From: an uncultured Colwellia sp.
Lineage (GTDB): Bacteria; Pseudomonadota; Gammaproteobacteria; Enterobacterales; Alteromonadaceae
NCBI GenBank assembly: GCA_913020705.1
Contig: CAJWBY010000146.1
Coordinates: 1 to 11,746 of the forward strand
Length of the DNA: 11,746 bases
Direction of reading: 5' to 3'
The notes below the pieces were generated by a model. That model did no database searches, had not been told where the DNA came from, and saw only the letters and a list, made by a program, of their open reading frames with translations. The position numbers and the translations under genes were made by a program. Position 1 is the first letter of the stretch. Each line of letters opens with the position of its first letter. Below are positions 1 through 7,697 of this stretch, in pieces.

Positions 1-2351
1 CAGGAAAAACTAAAGTTGAAGGCTACTTCAGTTTTTACCACGAAGAAGCAACAGGCAAAGTTTTTCTCGAAATAGACAAATTCAAACAGCCATTTTTATT
101 CCAAAGTAGTTTGCCTAAAGGTGTGGGTTCAAATGATATCGGCTTAGATCGAGGTCAACTGGGTAATACGCGTTTGGTGCAATTTGAGCGAGTGGGAAAT
201 AAAGTGCTCTTACGGGAGTTAAACACTTATTATCGTGCAGATTCCAATAACGAATTAGAAAAAGCAGCAGTTGAAGAAGCATTCGCGAGCTCTATTATTT
301 GGGGATTCAAAGTTGCCAATGTGGACGATAAAAATAAACCAGGCACTGACGCAGTCGTCAGTGTTGATTATACCGATTTCTTATTATCAGATATTCATAA
401 CCTAGCAGCAGCGTTAAAGCGCAAGAAGCAGGGCTCGTTTAGCATTGACAAATCTCGCAGTGCATTCTTTGAAGAGCGAAGTAAAGCATTTCCTAAGAAC
501 ACAGAGCTAGAAGCGATAGTCACTTTTAAAGGACAAGGAACAGGTCAATATCTGCGTTCAGTTGCACCTGATGCTAACGCCGTTACCGTAAACCTTCATC
601 ACTCACTTATTGAATTACCTGACGTCGGTTATACGCCGAGAGAATTTCACCCGCATAGCGGTTTTTGGGCGCAAAGCTACGCAGACTACGCAACAAAAAT
701 AGATGAACCTTTGGTTCAACGCGTTATTCCACGTCATCGATTAGCAAAGAAAAACCCTAACGGAGAAATGAGCGAAGCGGTTGAGCCTATCATTTACTAT
801 TTGGATGCGGGCGTTCCTGAACCTGTAAAAGGCGCGTTACTTGATGGTGCTCGTTGGTGGAATGATGCGTTTGAAGCTATTGGATATAAAAATGCCTATC
901 AAGTAAAAATGTTGCCAGCAGACGCTGATCCGATGGATGTTCGTTATAACGTTATTCAGTGGGTGCATCGCGCAACTAGAGGTTGGTCTTATGGTGCGTC
1001 GGTTATTGACCCAAGAACAGGAGAAATACTAAAAGGACACGTTACGCTAGGTTCACTGCGTGTTCGTCAAGACTATTTAATAGCTTTAGGTTTAACTTCT
1101 CCTTTCACAGAAAAAGAGACTGATACCTCTGAAATGAAAGAAATGGCATTAGCGCGTATCCGTCAATTATCGGCTCATGAAGTGGGTCATACTTTAGGTA
1201 TTGCTCATAATTTTGCAGCCAGCGCTAATAATCGAGCGTCTGTAATGGACTATCCTCACCCATTAATAACGTTAAAAAATGGCGAGGTTGATCTATCAAA
1301 TGCTTACGCTAAAGATATTGGTGCTTGGGATAAGTCGGTTATTTCATATGGTTATGCTGATGTACCTGCTAAACAAGAAGAAGCGTATTTAGCGAATGTT
1401 ATAGCGACAGCGCAAAAGAATGGTTTGCAGTATATGTCAGACTCTGATGCCCGTTCTTCGTCAAGTGCTCATAGCACTGGGCATTTGTGGGACAATGGAG
1501 ATAATGCTGCTGATGAGTTAACTCGTATTATGAAAGTGCGTGAAAAAGCGCTCAATGACTTTGGTTTGAACAGTATTCCCATGGGGCAACCCCTTTCAGA
1601 AATGGAAGAAGTTTTGGTGCCTATTTATAATTTTCACCGTTTTCAGGTGACAGCTGCCGCGAAATTAATTTCAGGTACAGATTATAGTTATCAGCTTCGA
1701 GAAGAAAATAAGTCAAGCCACTTAAAGGTGGTATCAGGTAAGCAACAACGAAAAGCGTTAAAGGCTTTATTAGCTACTTTAGATGTAAATGTTTTAACAC
1801 TACCAGAGCATATAGTGAAACTGATCCCGCCAAAATCGTATGGTTATTATCGTAATCGTGAAAGCTTTAAAGGGAACACAGGACTTACTTTTGACCCCGT
1901 TTCAGCTGCTGAAGCTAACGCTAAACATACCATTTCATTATTGTTGAATGACCAGCGCTTAGCACGTTTACAGCAACAATCTGTGATGAATAATAATATT
2001 CCCAGTGCACAGGAAATTATTGATATGTTAATAAAACAGTCAATAAAAATATCTGCTGAGAAAGGCTTGCCATTGTTAGTTCAACAACGGGTAAATCAGC
2101 AAGTTGTTGAACATTTATTATCACTTTGGCATAACAAAAAATTAGTAACTGAAGTTCGTGCCGAAGTGTATGTAGCGTTGCGTGATTTGAAGGATTGGTT
2201 AGGTGAGTATTACGATTCTAGAAAATATAAGCGTTTATCGGCACAGTTCATGTTACTAGAAGAGCAAATTGGCTATAGTCTTGAACAAGGTAAATTAGTT
2301 CATCCTGTATCAACGATTAAAATGCCTCCAGGTTCACCTATCGGTGGTTAA
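1..2351 (+). CDS. Secreted zinc-dependent metalloprotease, DUF5117/DUF4953-type (5' end missing)
   Basis: The frame is open to the left edge, so the gene starts outside the window; the TTG at 111 is an internal codon, since codons from position 3 onward already read as family sequence (GYFSFYHEEATGKVFLEI). About 782 residues are visible; family members are usually slightly longer and start with a signal peptide, so roughly the first 50-100 residues are probably absent. The N-terminal part (LPKGVGSNDIGLDRGQLG) matches the DUF5117/5118 region of large bacterial zinc-dependent metalloproteases. The catalytic region has HEVGH at codons 1176-1190, extended to HExxHxxGxxH with the third His at 1206-1208. 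A metzincin-like Met turn (SVMDYPHP, Met at 1245-1247) follows about 13 residues later, so all three zinc ligands and the catalytic Glu are present. The C-terminal ~350 residues are the family's mostly helical tail. It probably acts outside the cytoplasm on proteins; its substrate is unknown. A hairpin terminator follows the stop. Confidence 0.9.
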   Translation, partial: GKTKVEGYFSFYHEEATGKVFLEIDKFKQPFLFQSSLPKGVGSNDIGLDRGQLGNTRLVQFERVGNKVLLRELNTYYRADSNNELEKAAVEEAFASSIIWGFKVANVDDKNKPGTDAVVSVDYTDFLLSDIHNLAAALKRKKQGSFSIDKSRSAFFEERSKAFPKNTELEAIVTFKGQGTGQYLRSVAPDANAVTVNLHHSLIELPDVGYTPREFHPHSGFWAQSYADYATKIDEPLVQRVIPRHRLAKKNPNGEMSEAVEPIIYYLDAGVPEPVKGALLDGARWWNDAFEAIGYKNAYQVKMLPADADPMDVRYNVIQWVHRATRGWSYGASVIDPRTGEILKGHVTLGSLRVRQDYLIALGLTSPFTEKETDTSEMKEMALARIRQLSAHEVGHTLGIAHNFAASANNRASVMDYPHPLITLKNGEVDLSNAYAKDIGAWDKSVISYGYADVPAKQEEAYLANVIATAQKNGLQYMSDSDARSSSSAHSTGHLWDNGDNAADELTRIMKVREKALNDFGLNSIPMGQPLSEMEEVLVPIYNFHRFQVTAAAKLISGTDYSYQLREENKSSHLKVVSGKQQRKALKALLATLDVNVLTLPEHIVKLIPPKSYGYYRNRESFKGNTGLTFDPVSAAEANAKHTISLLLNDQRLARLQQQSVMNNNIPSAQEIIDMLIKQSIKISAEKGLPLLVQQRVNQQVVEHLLSLWHNKKLVTEVRAEVYVALRDLKDWLGEYYDSRKYKRLSAQFMLLEEQIGYSLEQGKLVHPVSTIKMPPGSPIGG

Positions 2352-2361
2352 TTACTTATTT

Positions 2362-2402
2362 TTTAGTGGCTTTAATTATTTATAAAGCCACTAAAGATTT
2401 TT
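2362..2402 (+). terminator. Hairpin terminator after the metalloprotease gene
   Basis: A perfect 13-bp inverted repeat (TTTAGTGGCTTTA at 2362-2374, TAAAGCCACTAAA at 2383-2395) has an 8-base loop and is followed after two bases by five T (2398-2402). The T run fits termination of the rightward gene. Read leftward, the stem is followed by A rather than T, so it would be at most a weak stop for the convergent aminopeptidase gene. Confidence 0.75.
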
Positions 2403-2409
2403 CATCATT

Positions 2410-3519
2410 CTATTTATCGAGTAAATACTTATCAGGGTTAGATAATAACTCAATCAACACTTCAACATTATCACTAAGTTGTTTTTCAACGCGACCAGGA
2501 AAAATTTCATTGAGTTTTTCTAAGGTGTCATATTTCGTATGCCAAATGTTCCCCCAATTTTTTTCTGCTTTTTTATCACAAGCGGTAGAATCTTTTTCGT
2601 CATAACAAGTCCAAAGATCTTCAGCGGTTGATTGAGAGTAGCCATCAAAACCATTTTGACCATTGATAGAAAAATTAGTCGATTCAACATAAGCGATAGG
2701 AATACCAGCACATGCAAAGCTCGCATGATCAGACCAAGAGCCTGTTACACCTTCTGGATAGCCTTCGTAGTCAGGATGAATGACATACTTATTATTTTCA
2801 CCTAATACATCGATTGATGCGGTGAGTAAAGCATTACGTATTGATGGTTCGCTACTGTATTTCTCACTTTTACAACGTTTGTATGGCGTTGAATGTGCGC
2901 TGTGAATGTAAACTTTATCGCCACCGGCAATGGTATCAAAGTTGATCATTGCTGAAATATTACCGAGCTTCTTGTTTTCTAATAAATCTTCTACGTAATA
3001 ATTTGAGCCTTGTAATCCAATTTCTTCTGCGCCAAAAGCTATAAAGCGAATATTGTAATTTTCAGGGATTTTATCTGACAGGGCTTCAGCTATTGCTAAC
3101 ATAGCCGCAACACCTGCACCGTTATCGGTAGCTCCCATTGATCCTGTTTTCATTGCTGTTGAATCGTAATGCGCGCCAAGAATGATAGTAGGCTTTGTTG
3201 GATCGCCTAATTCAGCAATAATATTTTGCGATTCACCTACCATTTTTCTACTGTCGTAGGAAAAACTTTGTTCGGTTACACGGTAGCCAAATTTTTCAAA
3301 ATTGGCCTTAATATAACCGGCAGTCTCTTTCTCTTTTTCGGTACCAGCTTCACGAGCTCCAATACCTTTAGTAGGTGAAACTAACTGCTGAAGATAGCTA
3401 TAAGCAAGGTTTTGATTTGTAATTGTTTCTGTTTGCTGTGATGGCGAAGAACAAGACGCTACAAGTAATAATGAACTTGTCAGTAAGCAGTGGAGAATAA
3501 ATGGTCGGAAATATTTCAT
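2410..3519 (-). CDS. M28-family zinc aminopeptidase, predicted outer-membrane lipoprotein
   Basis: A 369-residue protein with a lipoprotein signal: a short basic start, a hydrophobic stretch and lipobox LVASC with Cys23. Ser at +2 and no Asp suggest sorting to the outer membrane. The catalytic domain is peptidase family M28: H117 and D119 (GAHYD), the bridging D132 (GATDNGAG), E165-E166 (AFGAEEIG; general base and ligand), D195 (INFDT) and the last His ligand H327 in WHTKYDT. The segment SWSDHASF (261-268) is the usual substrate-side loop. By analogy with Streptomyces and Vibrio enzymes it should bind two zinc ions and remove N-terminal residues from peptides, but residue preference cannot be read. 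Four Cys in the C-terminal half (C216, C270, C305, C314) could form disulfides. The start is supported by AAGGA about 7 bases upstream. It converges on the metalloprotease gene, and both fit peptide scavenging. Confidence 0.92.
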   Translation of the reverse strand: MKYFRPFILHCLLTSSLLLVASCSSPSQQTETITNQNLAYSYLQQLVSPTKGIGAREAGTEKEKETAGYIKANFEKFGYRVTEQSFSYDSRKMVGESQNIIAELGDPTKPTIILGAHYDSTAMKTGSMGATDNGAGVAAMLAIAEALSDKIPENYNIRFIAFGAEEIGLQGSNYYVEDLLENKKLGNISAMINFDTIAGGDKVYIHSAHSTPYKRCKSEKYSSEPSIRNALLTASIDVLGENNKYVIHPDYEGYPEGVTGSWSDHASFACAGIPIAYVESTNFSINGQNGFDGYSQSTAEDLWTCYDEKDSTACDKKAEKNWGNIWHTKYDTLEKLNEIFPGRVEKQLSDNVEVLIELLSNPDKYLLDK

Positions 3520-3660
3520 GTTTATCCTTAAATATTAGGATGAGATCAAAGAAGCTTTCAGCTTGGTGGCAACAGTTTGGTTATTAAAATGTTGCAATAG
3601 CGTCAATTTTGAAAATAGTAACATTTAGAAAAAAAGATGTCTTCGTTTTAAATAAATGAA

Positions 3661-3700
3661 CAAATAAAAACGGCGTAAACCGGAAGGAGCTTACGCCGTT
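3661..3700 (-). terminator. Rho-independent terminator after the EamA transporter gene
   Basis: A perfect 10-bp stem (AACGGCGTAA at 3669-3678, TTACGCCGTT at 3691-3700) with a 12-base loop. Read leftward the stem runs into TTTTTATTT, the classic form. It lies 70 bases beyond the transporter stop and before the promoter region of the aminopeptidase gene, so it separates these two same-strand genes into different transcripts. Confidence 0.88.
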
Positions 3701-3770
3701 GTGCCATTATTTATAAAATATTGCACGAAAAGTTAAGGATTACAGATTACGAAGATTCAGCATGAGTTCA

Positions 3771-4685
3771 TTAAAAGTCAGGCTTAGGTTCTGAGGATAC
3801 GGTTATGCTTTTTTTTCTGGGCTTTGTTAATACCACGATATTTCCCGCAACAATTATCGACAAGCCGACTACGGTATATATATTCCAACTAAAACCTTCA
3901 ACAAGTGTTGAAATTACAACGGCAACAGCTGGAAACATCACACTTGTGTATGAAGCTTTATGAGCACCAATATTATTTAGTAGCGTTAAATAACTCGCAA
4001 AGGCTATTATCGAGCCAAAAATCGATAGATAAAGTAACGAGCTGATATACGGTAAAGTGTACGAAAAAGTAAATGACTTCCCTTGAGAAAGTAGGAATAT
4101 TGTCATAAAAACGGTACCATAAAACATACCCCAAGCATTCGCTTGCATCATGGGTAAATTCATTAACTTATTTCTCATTGAAACCATATTCCCCGTAGAA
4201 GCTAAAAACGTTCCTATCAAACAAAGAGACAGGCCAAGTAGTGTTTCTGTGCCTAATTCGGTGTCGTTAATTTGTGGCCAAAATAAAACAATAATGCCGA
4301 TTAATCCAAGAATAGCGCCAAGGTAAGTTTGTTGAGTTATTTTAGTTTTAAACCAGATGCGAGCATTGATTATATTGAAAAACATAATCATTGAAAAAGC
4401 TATTGAGGTAAGCGCTGAGTTTATATGTTGCTGGGCTGTGTATATAAAATAGTAATTACAACCAAATAGGGTTAAACCAAAAATAAAAAACTGCACATGT
4501 TGCTGAATATTAAAGGTAAGTGAAAGGTTTTTAAATCGACAATAAGCAAATAAAATTAAGGCTGCTAAGCCAAACCGATAAACAATAGATGCTTCAGTAG
4601 GGACATCGCCTAATTGATAATTAATGGCAATCCATGTTGATCCCCATATGAGCACAGTGATCGCATATAAAAAAGTATTGCTCAT
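3771..4685 (-). CDS. EamA-family (drug/metabolite transporter superfamily) inner-membrane permease
   Basis: A 304-residue, very hydrophobic protein with about ten predicted membrane helices in two EamA repeats. The first begins at the N-terminus (LIWGSTWIAINY, then YRFGLAALIL around residues 36-45, both typical of the family). The second starts near residue 150 (LGLSLCLIGTFLASTGNMVS). The tail after about residue 287 is polar and basic (KPRKKS), likely cytoplasmic. Family members export amino acids, metabolites or drugs; the substrate here cannot be deduced. AAGGAA lies 5 bases upstream of the ATG, supporting the start. It stands upstream of, and divergent from, a MocR-type regulator. EamA genes are often found beside MocR genes, which suggests but does not prove control by it. 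A strong terminator follows. Confidence 0.9.
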   Translation of the reverse strand: MSNTFLYAITVLIWGSTWIAINYQLGDVPTEASIVYRFGLAALILFAYCRFKNLSLTFNIQQHVQFFIFGLTLFGCNYYFIYTAQQHINSALTSIAFSMIMFFNIINARIWFKTKITQQTYLGAILGLIGIIVLFWPQINDTELGTETLLGLSLCLIGTFLASTGNMVSMRNKLMNLPMMQANAWGMFYGTVFMTIFLLSQGKSFTFSYTLPYISSLLYLSIFGSIIAFASYLTLLNNIGAHKASYTSVMFPAVAVVISTLVEGFSWNIYTVVGLSIIVAGNIVVLTKPRKKSITVSSEPKPDF

Positions 4686-4714
4686 TGCTGTTCCTTAACA
4701 ATTGAGAGGGTAAA

Positions 4715-4739
4715 GGGCTTCATTATATGTATGAAGCCT
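4715..4739 (-). terminator. Hairpin between the small gene and the EamA gene: weak terminator or leader structure
   Basis: GGCTTCAT (4716-4723) and ATGAAGCC (4731-4738) form a perfect 8-bp stem with a 7-base loop, extendable by one G-U pair. Read leftward it is followed only by CTTTACCC, so the T run is short. It could partly end transcripts of the small gene at 4762-4929 or sit in the leader of the transporter gene. The sequence does not decide between these. Confidence 0.4.
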
Positions 4740-4761
4740 GATTATAAATATAGGATTTAGT

Positions 4762-4929
4762 TTAATTTTTAGTGAAATAAATCGTTTCATCAGTATTTTT
4801 TTTTAGTGGTATCAACGACAAAGTAATTGTTGGACTCTCCTGCATAACGAGCGCTTGAGCTAAATTATTCTTAGCCATTAAATTAATCCATTTTTCAGTG
4901 ATTTTTTTCAGTCTGTATACGAAAGTCAT
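4762..4929 (-). CDS. Small basic protein of unknown function (55 aa)
   Basis: I do not recognise this protein. The open frame could start at 4974, but that ATG has no ribosome binding site. The ATG at 4927-4929 has GAGGAA six bases upstream, so I choose the 55-residue version beginning MTFVYRLKKITEKW. It is basic in its first third, has no signal peptide, no membrane segment and no Cys, and ends TIYFTKN. It is the first gene leftward from the divergent region shared with the MocR regulator and lies 76 bases before the EamA transporter, separated by a weak hairpin. It may be a small partner or modulator of that locus, or a species-level orphan. The good binding site and a frame clear of other genes support it being real. 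Confidence 0.5.
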   Translation of the reverse strand: MTFVYRLKKITEKWINLMAKNNLAQALVMQESPTITLSLIPLKKNTDETIYFTKN

Positions 4930-4935
4930 GTGATA

Positions 4936-4941
4936 TTCCTC
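4936..4941 (-). promoter_or_regulatory. Ribosome binding site fixing the start of the 55-aa gene
   Basis: GAGGAA on the minus strand, six bases before the ATG at 4927-4929. The upstream in-frame ATG at 4972-4974 has no comparable site, so this decides the start. Confidence 0.6.
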
Positions 4942-5048
4942 AGTTGAGTGTGTTGAACAAATACTTTGTTTCATTATTGAATAGACAGTTTATACATTCT
5001 TTGTTTTAATAACAGGTACAGAATAATAAAAATGAAACCTATACAGTT
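4942..5048. promoter_or_regulatory. Divergent control region between the MocR regulator and the small-protein/EamA genes
   Basis: This AT-rich interval must carry the promoter of the rightward MocR operon and probably that of the leftward genes. It holds a recurring ACAG core: TAGACAGTT at 4982-4990, GTACAG at 5016-5021 and TATACAGTT ending at 5048. MocR regulators commonly bind short direct repeats beside their own gene, so the two ACAGTT copies are operator candidates. A weak rightward promoter (TTGTTT at 5001-5006, 17-base spacer, TAATAA at 5024-5029) is possible, but it would leave a leader of only about 13 bases. No strong Shine-Dalgarno precedes the MocR start. Confidence 0.4.
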
Positions 5049-6497
5049 ATGCGTTTGTTAGATAAATCAGCACCTGAATTTTTATATCAACAAGTGATCG
5101 ATTTTGTTGATCAGCAAGAAAAGAGTGGTGCTTTACGTGCAGGTGACAAACTGCCAAGTTTACGCAAATTAAGCCGACAATTTGAAATTAGTATACCGAC
5201 TGTAAAACAAGCGTATATTGAATTAGAGCGCCAAGGTACCATTTCTGCAAGACCGCAATCTGGATATTATATAAAAGCAAAACAAGCACGAACATTAATG
5301 CCAATGCGTGCTAAATGGGCAAGTTGTGAGCCCGTAGAAATTTCATGTCGTAGCTTAATTGAACAAGTCTATGAAGTTGTTCATTTGCCTGACACCGTGG
5401 CATTGGGAATATCTAATCCGGTTAATGCGCATCCGCCAGATAAAGCACTAGCGCGTTTAATGCGTTCTGTATTAAGTAAAAATGCTGAAAAGGCCGTGAG
5501 TTACGGACCGGTGAATGGCGATCCTAAGTTACGGTTAAATCTTGCTTTTCGTTATCAAGAACAAGGTGTAGCGATTAATCATGAAGATATTATTATTACT
5601 AATGGCGCACAAGAAGCATTATCTATTGCATTACAATGTGTCGCCGAACGTGGGGATATTATCGCTGTTGAATCCCCTTGTTTTTTTGGCTTAATTGAAT
5701 TAATTGAAAGCTTAGGAATGAAAGCCTTAGAAGTTTATACCTGTACCGAAGATGGTGTATGTGTAAATGAACTTGCTAAGGTGATAAAGCAACATCCTGT
5801 CAAAGCCTGTTTGTTTTCAACCGCTATATCTAATCCTCTCGGTTCTATGATGACCGATCAGCAACGTCAAGATATGGTGGGCTTATTAGAGGATCATGAT
5901 ATTCCGCTGATCGAAGATGAAGTATACAGTGATTTATATTTTACAGAAAAGCGTCCTGTGCCCGCACAACTTTATTCTAATAAAGGTTTAGTTATTACTT
6001 GTTCCTCTTTTTCCAAAACAGCAGCTCCGGGTTATCGTGTGGGCTGGTTATTACCGGGTAAGTTTGAAGAGGCAGCCAAACGTATTAAGCGAGCGCAATC
6101 TTGTTCAACACCGATGTTGCAGCAATGGACGTTGACAGATTACTTAATGAGTGGAGAGTATGATCGCCATTTGCAAGTGTTACGAAAAACGCTACGTTAT
6201 AACTGTGAAAGAATGCGCGCTTTAATCGCAGAACATTTTCCAAAAGAAGTGTGTATATCACAACCTCGTGGCGGTAGTGTGTTATGGGTACGTTGTCGTT
6301 CTCATGTGGATACCAGCCAATTTTTTACACAGGCTATTGCCAAAGGCGTTAGCTTTGCACCCGGTGAAATATTCTCTCCGACAGGCCAATACAAAAACTT
6401 TATGCGTATCAGTTATGGTGTTAAATGGTGTGAAAAAGTAGATAAAGCGGTTGCGGAGCTTGGTAAGCTTGTTTACGATTATCCGGAAAAGTCATGA
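5049..6497 (+). CDS. MocR-type transcriptional regulator (GntR winged helix fused to class I aminotransferase domain)
   Basis: A 482-residue fusion. Residues ~10-76 form a GntR winged-helix domain (GDKLPSLRKLSRQFEISIPT, then the wing SARPQSGYYIKA). After a short linker, residues ~115-475 form a fold type I PLP-dependent aminotransferase domain. The PLP residues are intact: N262 (SNPLG), D290 and Y293 (EDEVY), Schiff-base K323 (SSFSKT), R330 (GYRVGW) and the carboxylate-binding R453 (MRISYG). Family knowledge: such proteins use PLP and an amino compound as effector and usually control a neighbouring operon; PdxR, GabR and TauR are characterised members. It resembles the YdcR-like branch, and the effector is unknown. 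The adjacent genes are transporters and an ElbB protein, not PLP-synthesis, GABA or taurine genes, so PdxR, GabR or TauR would be an unjustified name. Its stop overlaps the next start by 4 bases (ATGA), so it is cotranscribed with and probably translationally coupled to the exporter. Confidence 0.93.
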   Translation: MRLLDKSAPEFLYQQVIDFVDQQEKSGALRAGDKLPSLRKLSRQFEISIPTVKQAYIELERQGTISARPQSGYYIKAKQARTLMPMRAKWASCEPVEISCRSLIEQVYEVVHLPDTVALGISNPVNAHPPDKALARLMRSVLSKNAEKAVSYGPVNGDPKLRLNLAFRYQEQGVAINHEDIIITNGAQEALSIALQCVAERGDIIAVESPCFFGLIELIESLGMKALEVYTCTEDGVCVNELAKVIKQHPVKACLFSTAISNPLGSMMTDQQRQDMVGLLEDHDIPLIEDEVYSDLYFTEKRPVPAQLYSNKGLVITCSSFSKTAAPGYRVGWLLPGKFEEAAKRIKRAQSCSTPMLQQWTLTDYLMSGEYDRHLQVLRKTLRYNCERMRALIAEHFPKEVCISQPRGGSVLWVRCRSHVDTSQFFTQAIAKGVSFAPGEIFSPTGQYKNFMRISYGVKWCEKVDKAVAELGKLVYDYPEKS

Positions 6498-7696
6498 ATA
6501 ACCTGAAAATCACAGAACAAGGAGAGTTGTCTTTAAAGCTGTTGTTGCCATTGTTGGCGGCAATTATTGCTATTTCACCCTTAGCAATTGATATGTACTT
6601 ACCAGCAATGCCTATAATGGCTGAGCAGTTATCAACTGATATGCCAATGATTCAGAATAGCTTAAGTATCTATTTACTAGGTTATGCATTGGGCTTACTA
6701 TTTTTTGGACCTCAAGCGGATAAACGCAGTAGGCGAAAATTGGTTATGTTTGGTATTTCTGGCTTTATTGTAATGAGCGTAGCGATAGCTTTTGTAACCA
6801 GTATTGAACAGTTTTTATCGTTAAGATTTCTACAAGCATTTATCAGTAGTGCCGCAACAGTTGTTGTGCCTGGAACAATAAAAGAGCGTTATGGTAAAGA
6901 TACCGCTAAAGGTTTTTCTTATGTGTCGATGATAATGATGATTGCGCCGATGATCGCGCCGGGCATTGGCGCTGTTTTACTTTTACACAGTTGGGAACTT
7001 ATATTTTTGAGTTTGGCTGCTTATAGTTTTATTGTTTTATTATTAGTTTATCGCTTTTTACCCGAAGTTAAGCGAGAGAAAAACTTGTCGCCGGTGAGCT
7101 TTTTACAACGATATAAAATTGTACTTTCAAATAAAAAATCGCAATTGAATATTGTCAGCTCTATGATAGTGTCATTGGCCTTTTTTGCTTATATCACCGC
7201 AATCCCTTTTGTCTATTTGACTGTTTTCAACGTATCAGAATTTGAATTTAGCCTGCTTTTTGCCATCAACGTATTAGCGCTGATGACAGCCCATTTAATT
7301 AATACTCGTTTAGTCAGTCGTAAAGGGTCAAAAAGAATGTTGGCGTATGGCTTAATGGTAGCTTTATGTTTTTCATCTTTATTGGTTGTGGTGAACTTTT
7401 TACAATTTTCGTTAATTTATACAGCGATCGCGGTATTACCGTTAATGGGGAGTTTATCAATGATCGCCGTTAATGCCGATGCACTTATTATGCAAGAATT
7501 TACACGCGAAGCTGGCACCGCAACGGCAGTAATAGGCACATTACGTTTTGGTATTGGCGCATTAGCTGGCCCCATATTAGCGTATTTTTATGACGGTAGT
7601 GCTATGCCGTTTTCATTATTAATGTGGTGTTCAATTGTAATTGTTTTATTATGTCAATTACCTAACATGATACAAAGAAAAGTAATTAAGGATTAA
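6494..7696 (+). CDS. Bcr/CflA-type MFS multidrug efflux transporter
   Basis: A 400-residue, highly hydrophobic protein with about twelve predicted helices, the normal length for the DHA1/Bcr-CflA family. Family marks are DMYLPAMP in the first helix (D33, P37, P40), the loop 2-3 motif GPQADKRSRRK (72-82), and the stretch MIAPMIAPGIGAVL in the motif C position. The loop 2-3 motif departs from the usual GPLSDRxGRR. Known members are proton-driven inner-membrane exporters of drugs, dipeptides or cysteine; the substrate here is unknown. Translation probably starts by coupling from the regulator (4-base overlap), since only a weak GGAAA precedes the ATG. A partial AAGGA site for the following gene lies inside its last codons. 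Confidence 0.92.
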   Translation: MNNLKITEQGELSLKLLLPLLAAIIAISPLAIDMYLPAMPIMAEQLSTDMPMIQNSLSIYLLGYALGLLFFGPQADKRSRRKLVMFGISGFIVMSVAIAFVTSIEQFLSLRFLQAFISSAATVVVPGTIKERYGKDTAKGFSYVSMIMMIAPMIAPGIGAVLLLHSWELIFLSLAAYSFIVLLLVYRFLPEVKREKNLSPVSFLQRYKIVLSNKKSQLNIVSSMIVSLAFFAYITAIPFVYLTVFNVSEFEFSLLFAINVLALMTAHLINTRLVSRKGSKRMLAYGLMVALCFSSLLVVVNFLQFSLIYTAIAVLPLMGSLSMIAVNADALIMQEFTREAGTATAVIGTLRFGIGALAGPILAYFYDGSAMPFSLLMWCSIVIVLLCQLPNMIQRKVIKD

Positions 7697-7697
7697 T

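Noticed and set aside
111..113. TTG as the start of the metalloprotease gene
   Set aside because: The frame is open to the window edge and the upstream codons encode conserved family sequence, so the gene is truncated by the window, not started here.
2366..2605. Open frame on the plus strand, 79 codons
   Set aside because: It begins inside the terminator hairpin and runs antisense to the C-terminal part of the M28 gene; the Ser-rich translation has no family features.
3581..3606. Promoter for the M28 gene with TTGACG (-35, 3601-3606) and TAATAA (-10, 3581-3586)
   Set aside because: The spacer is only 14 bases and other spacings give a poor -10, so I do not call it.
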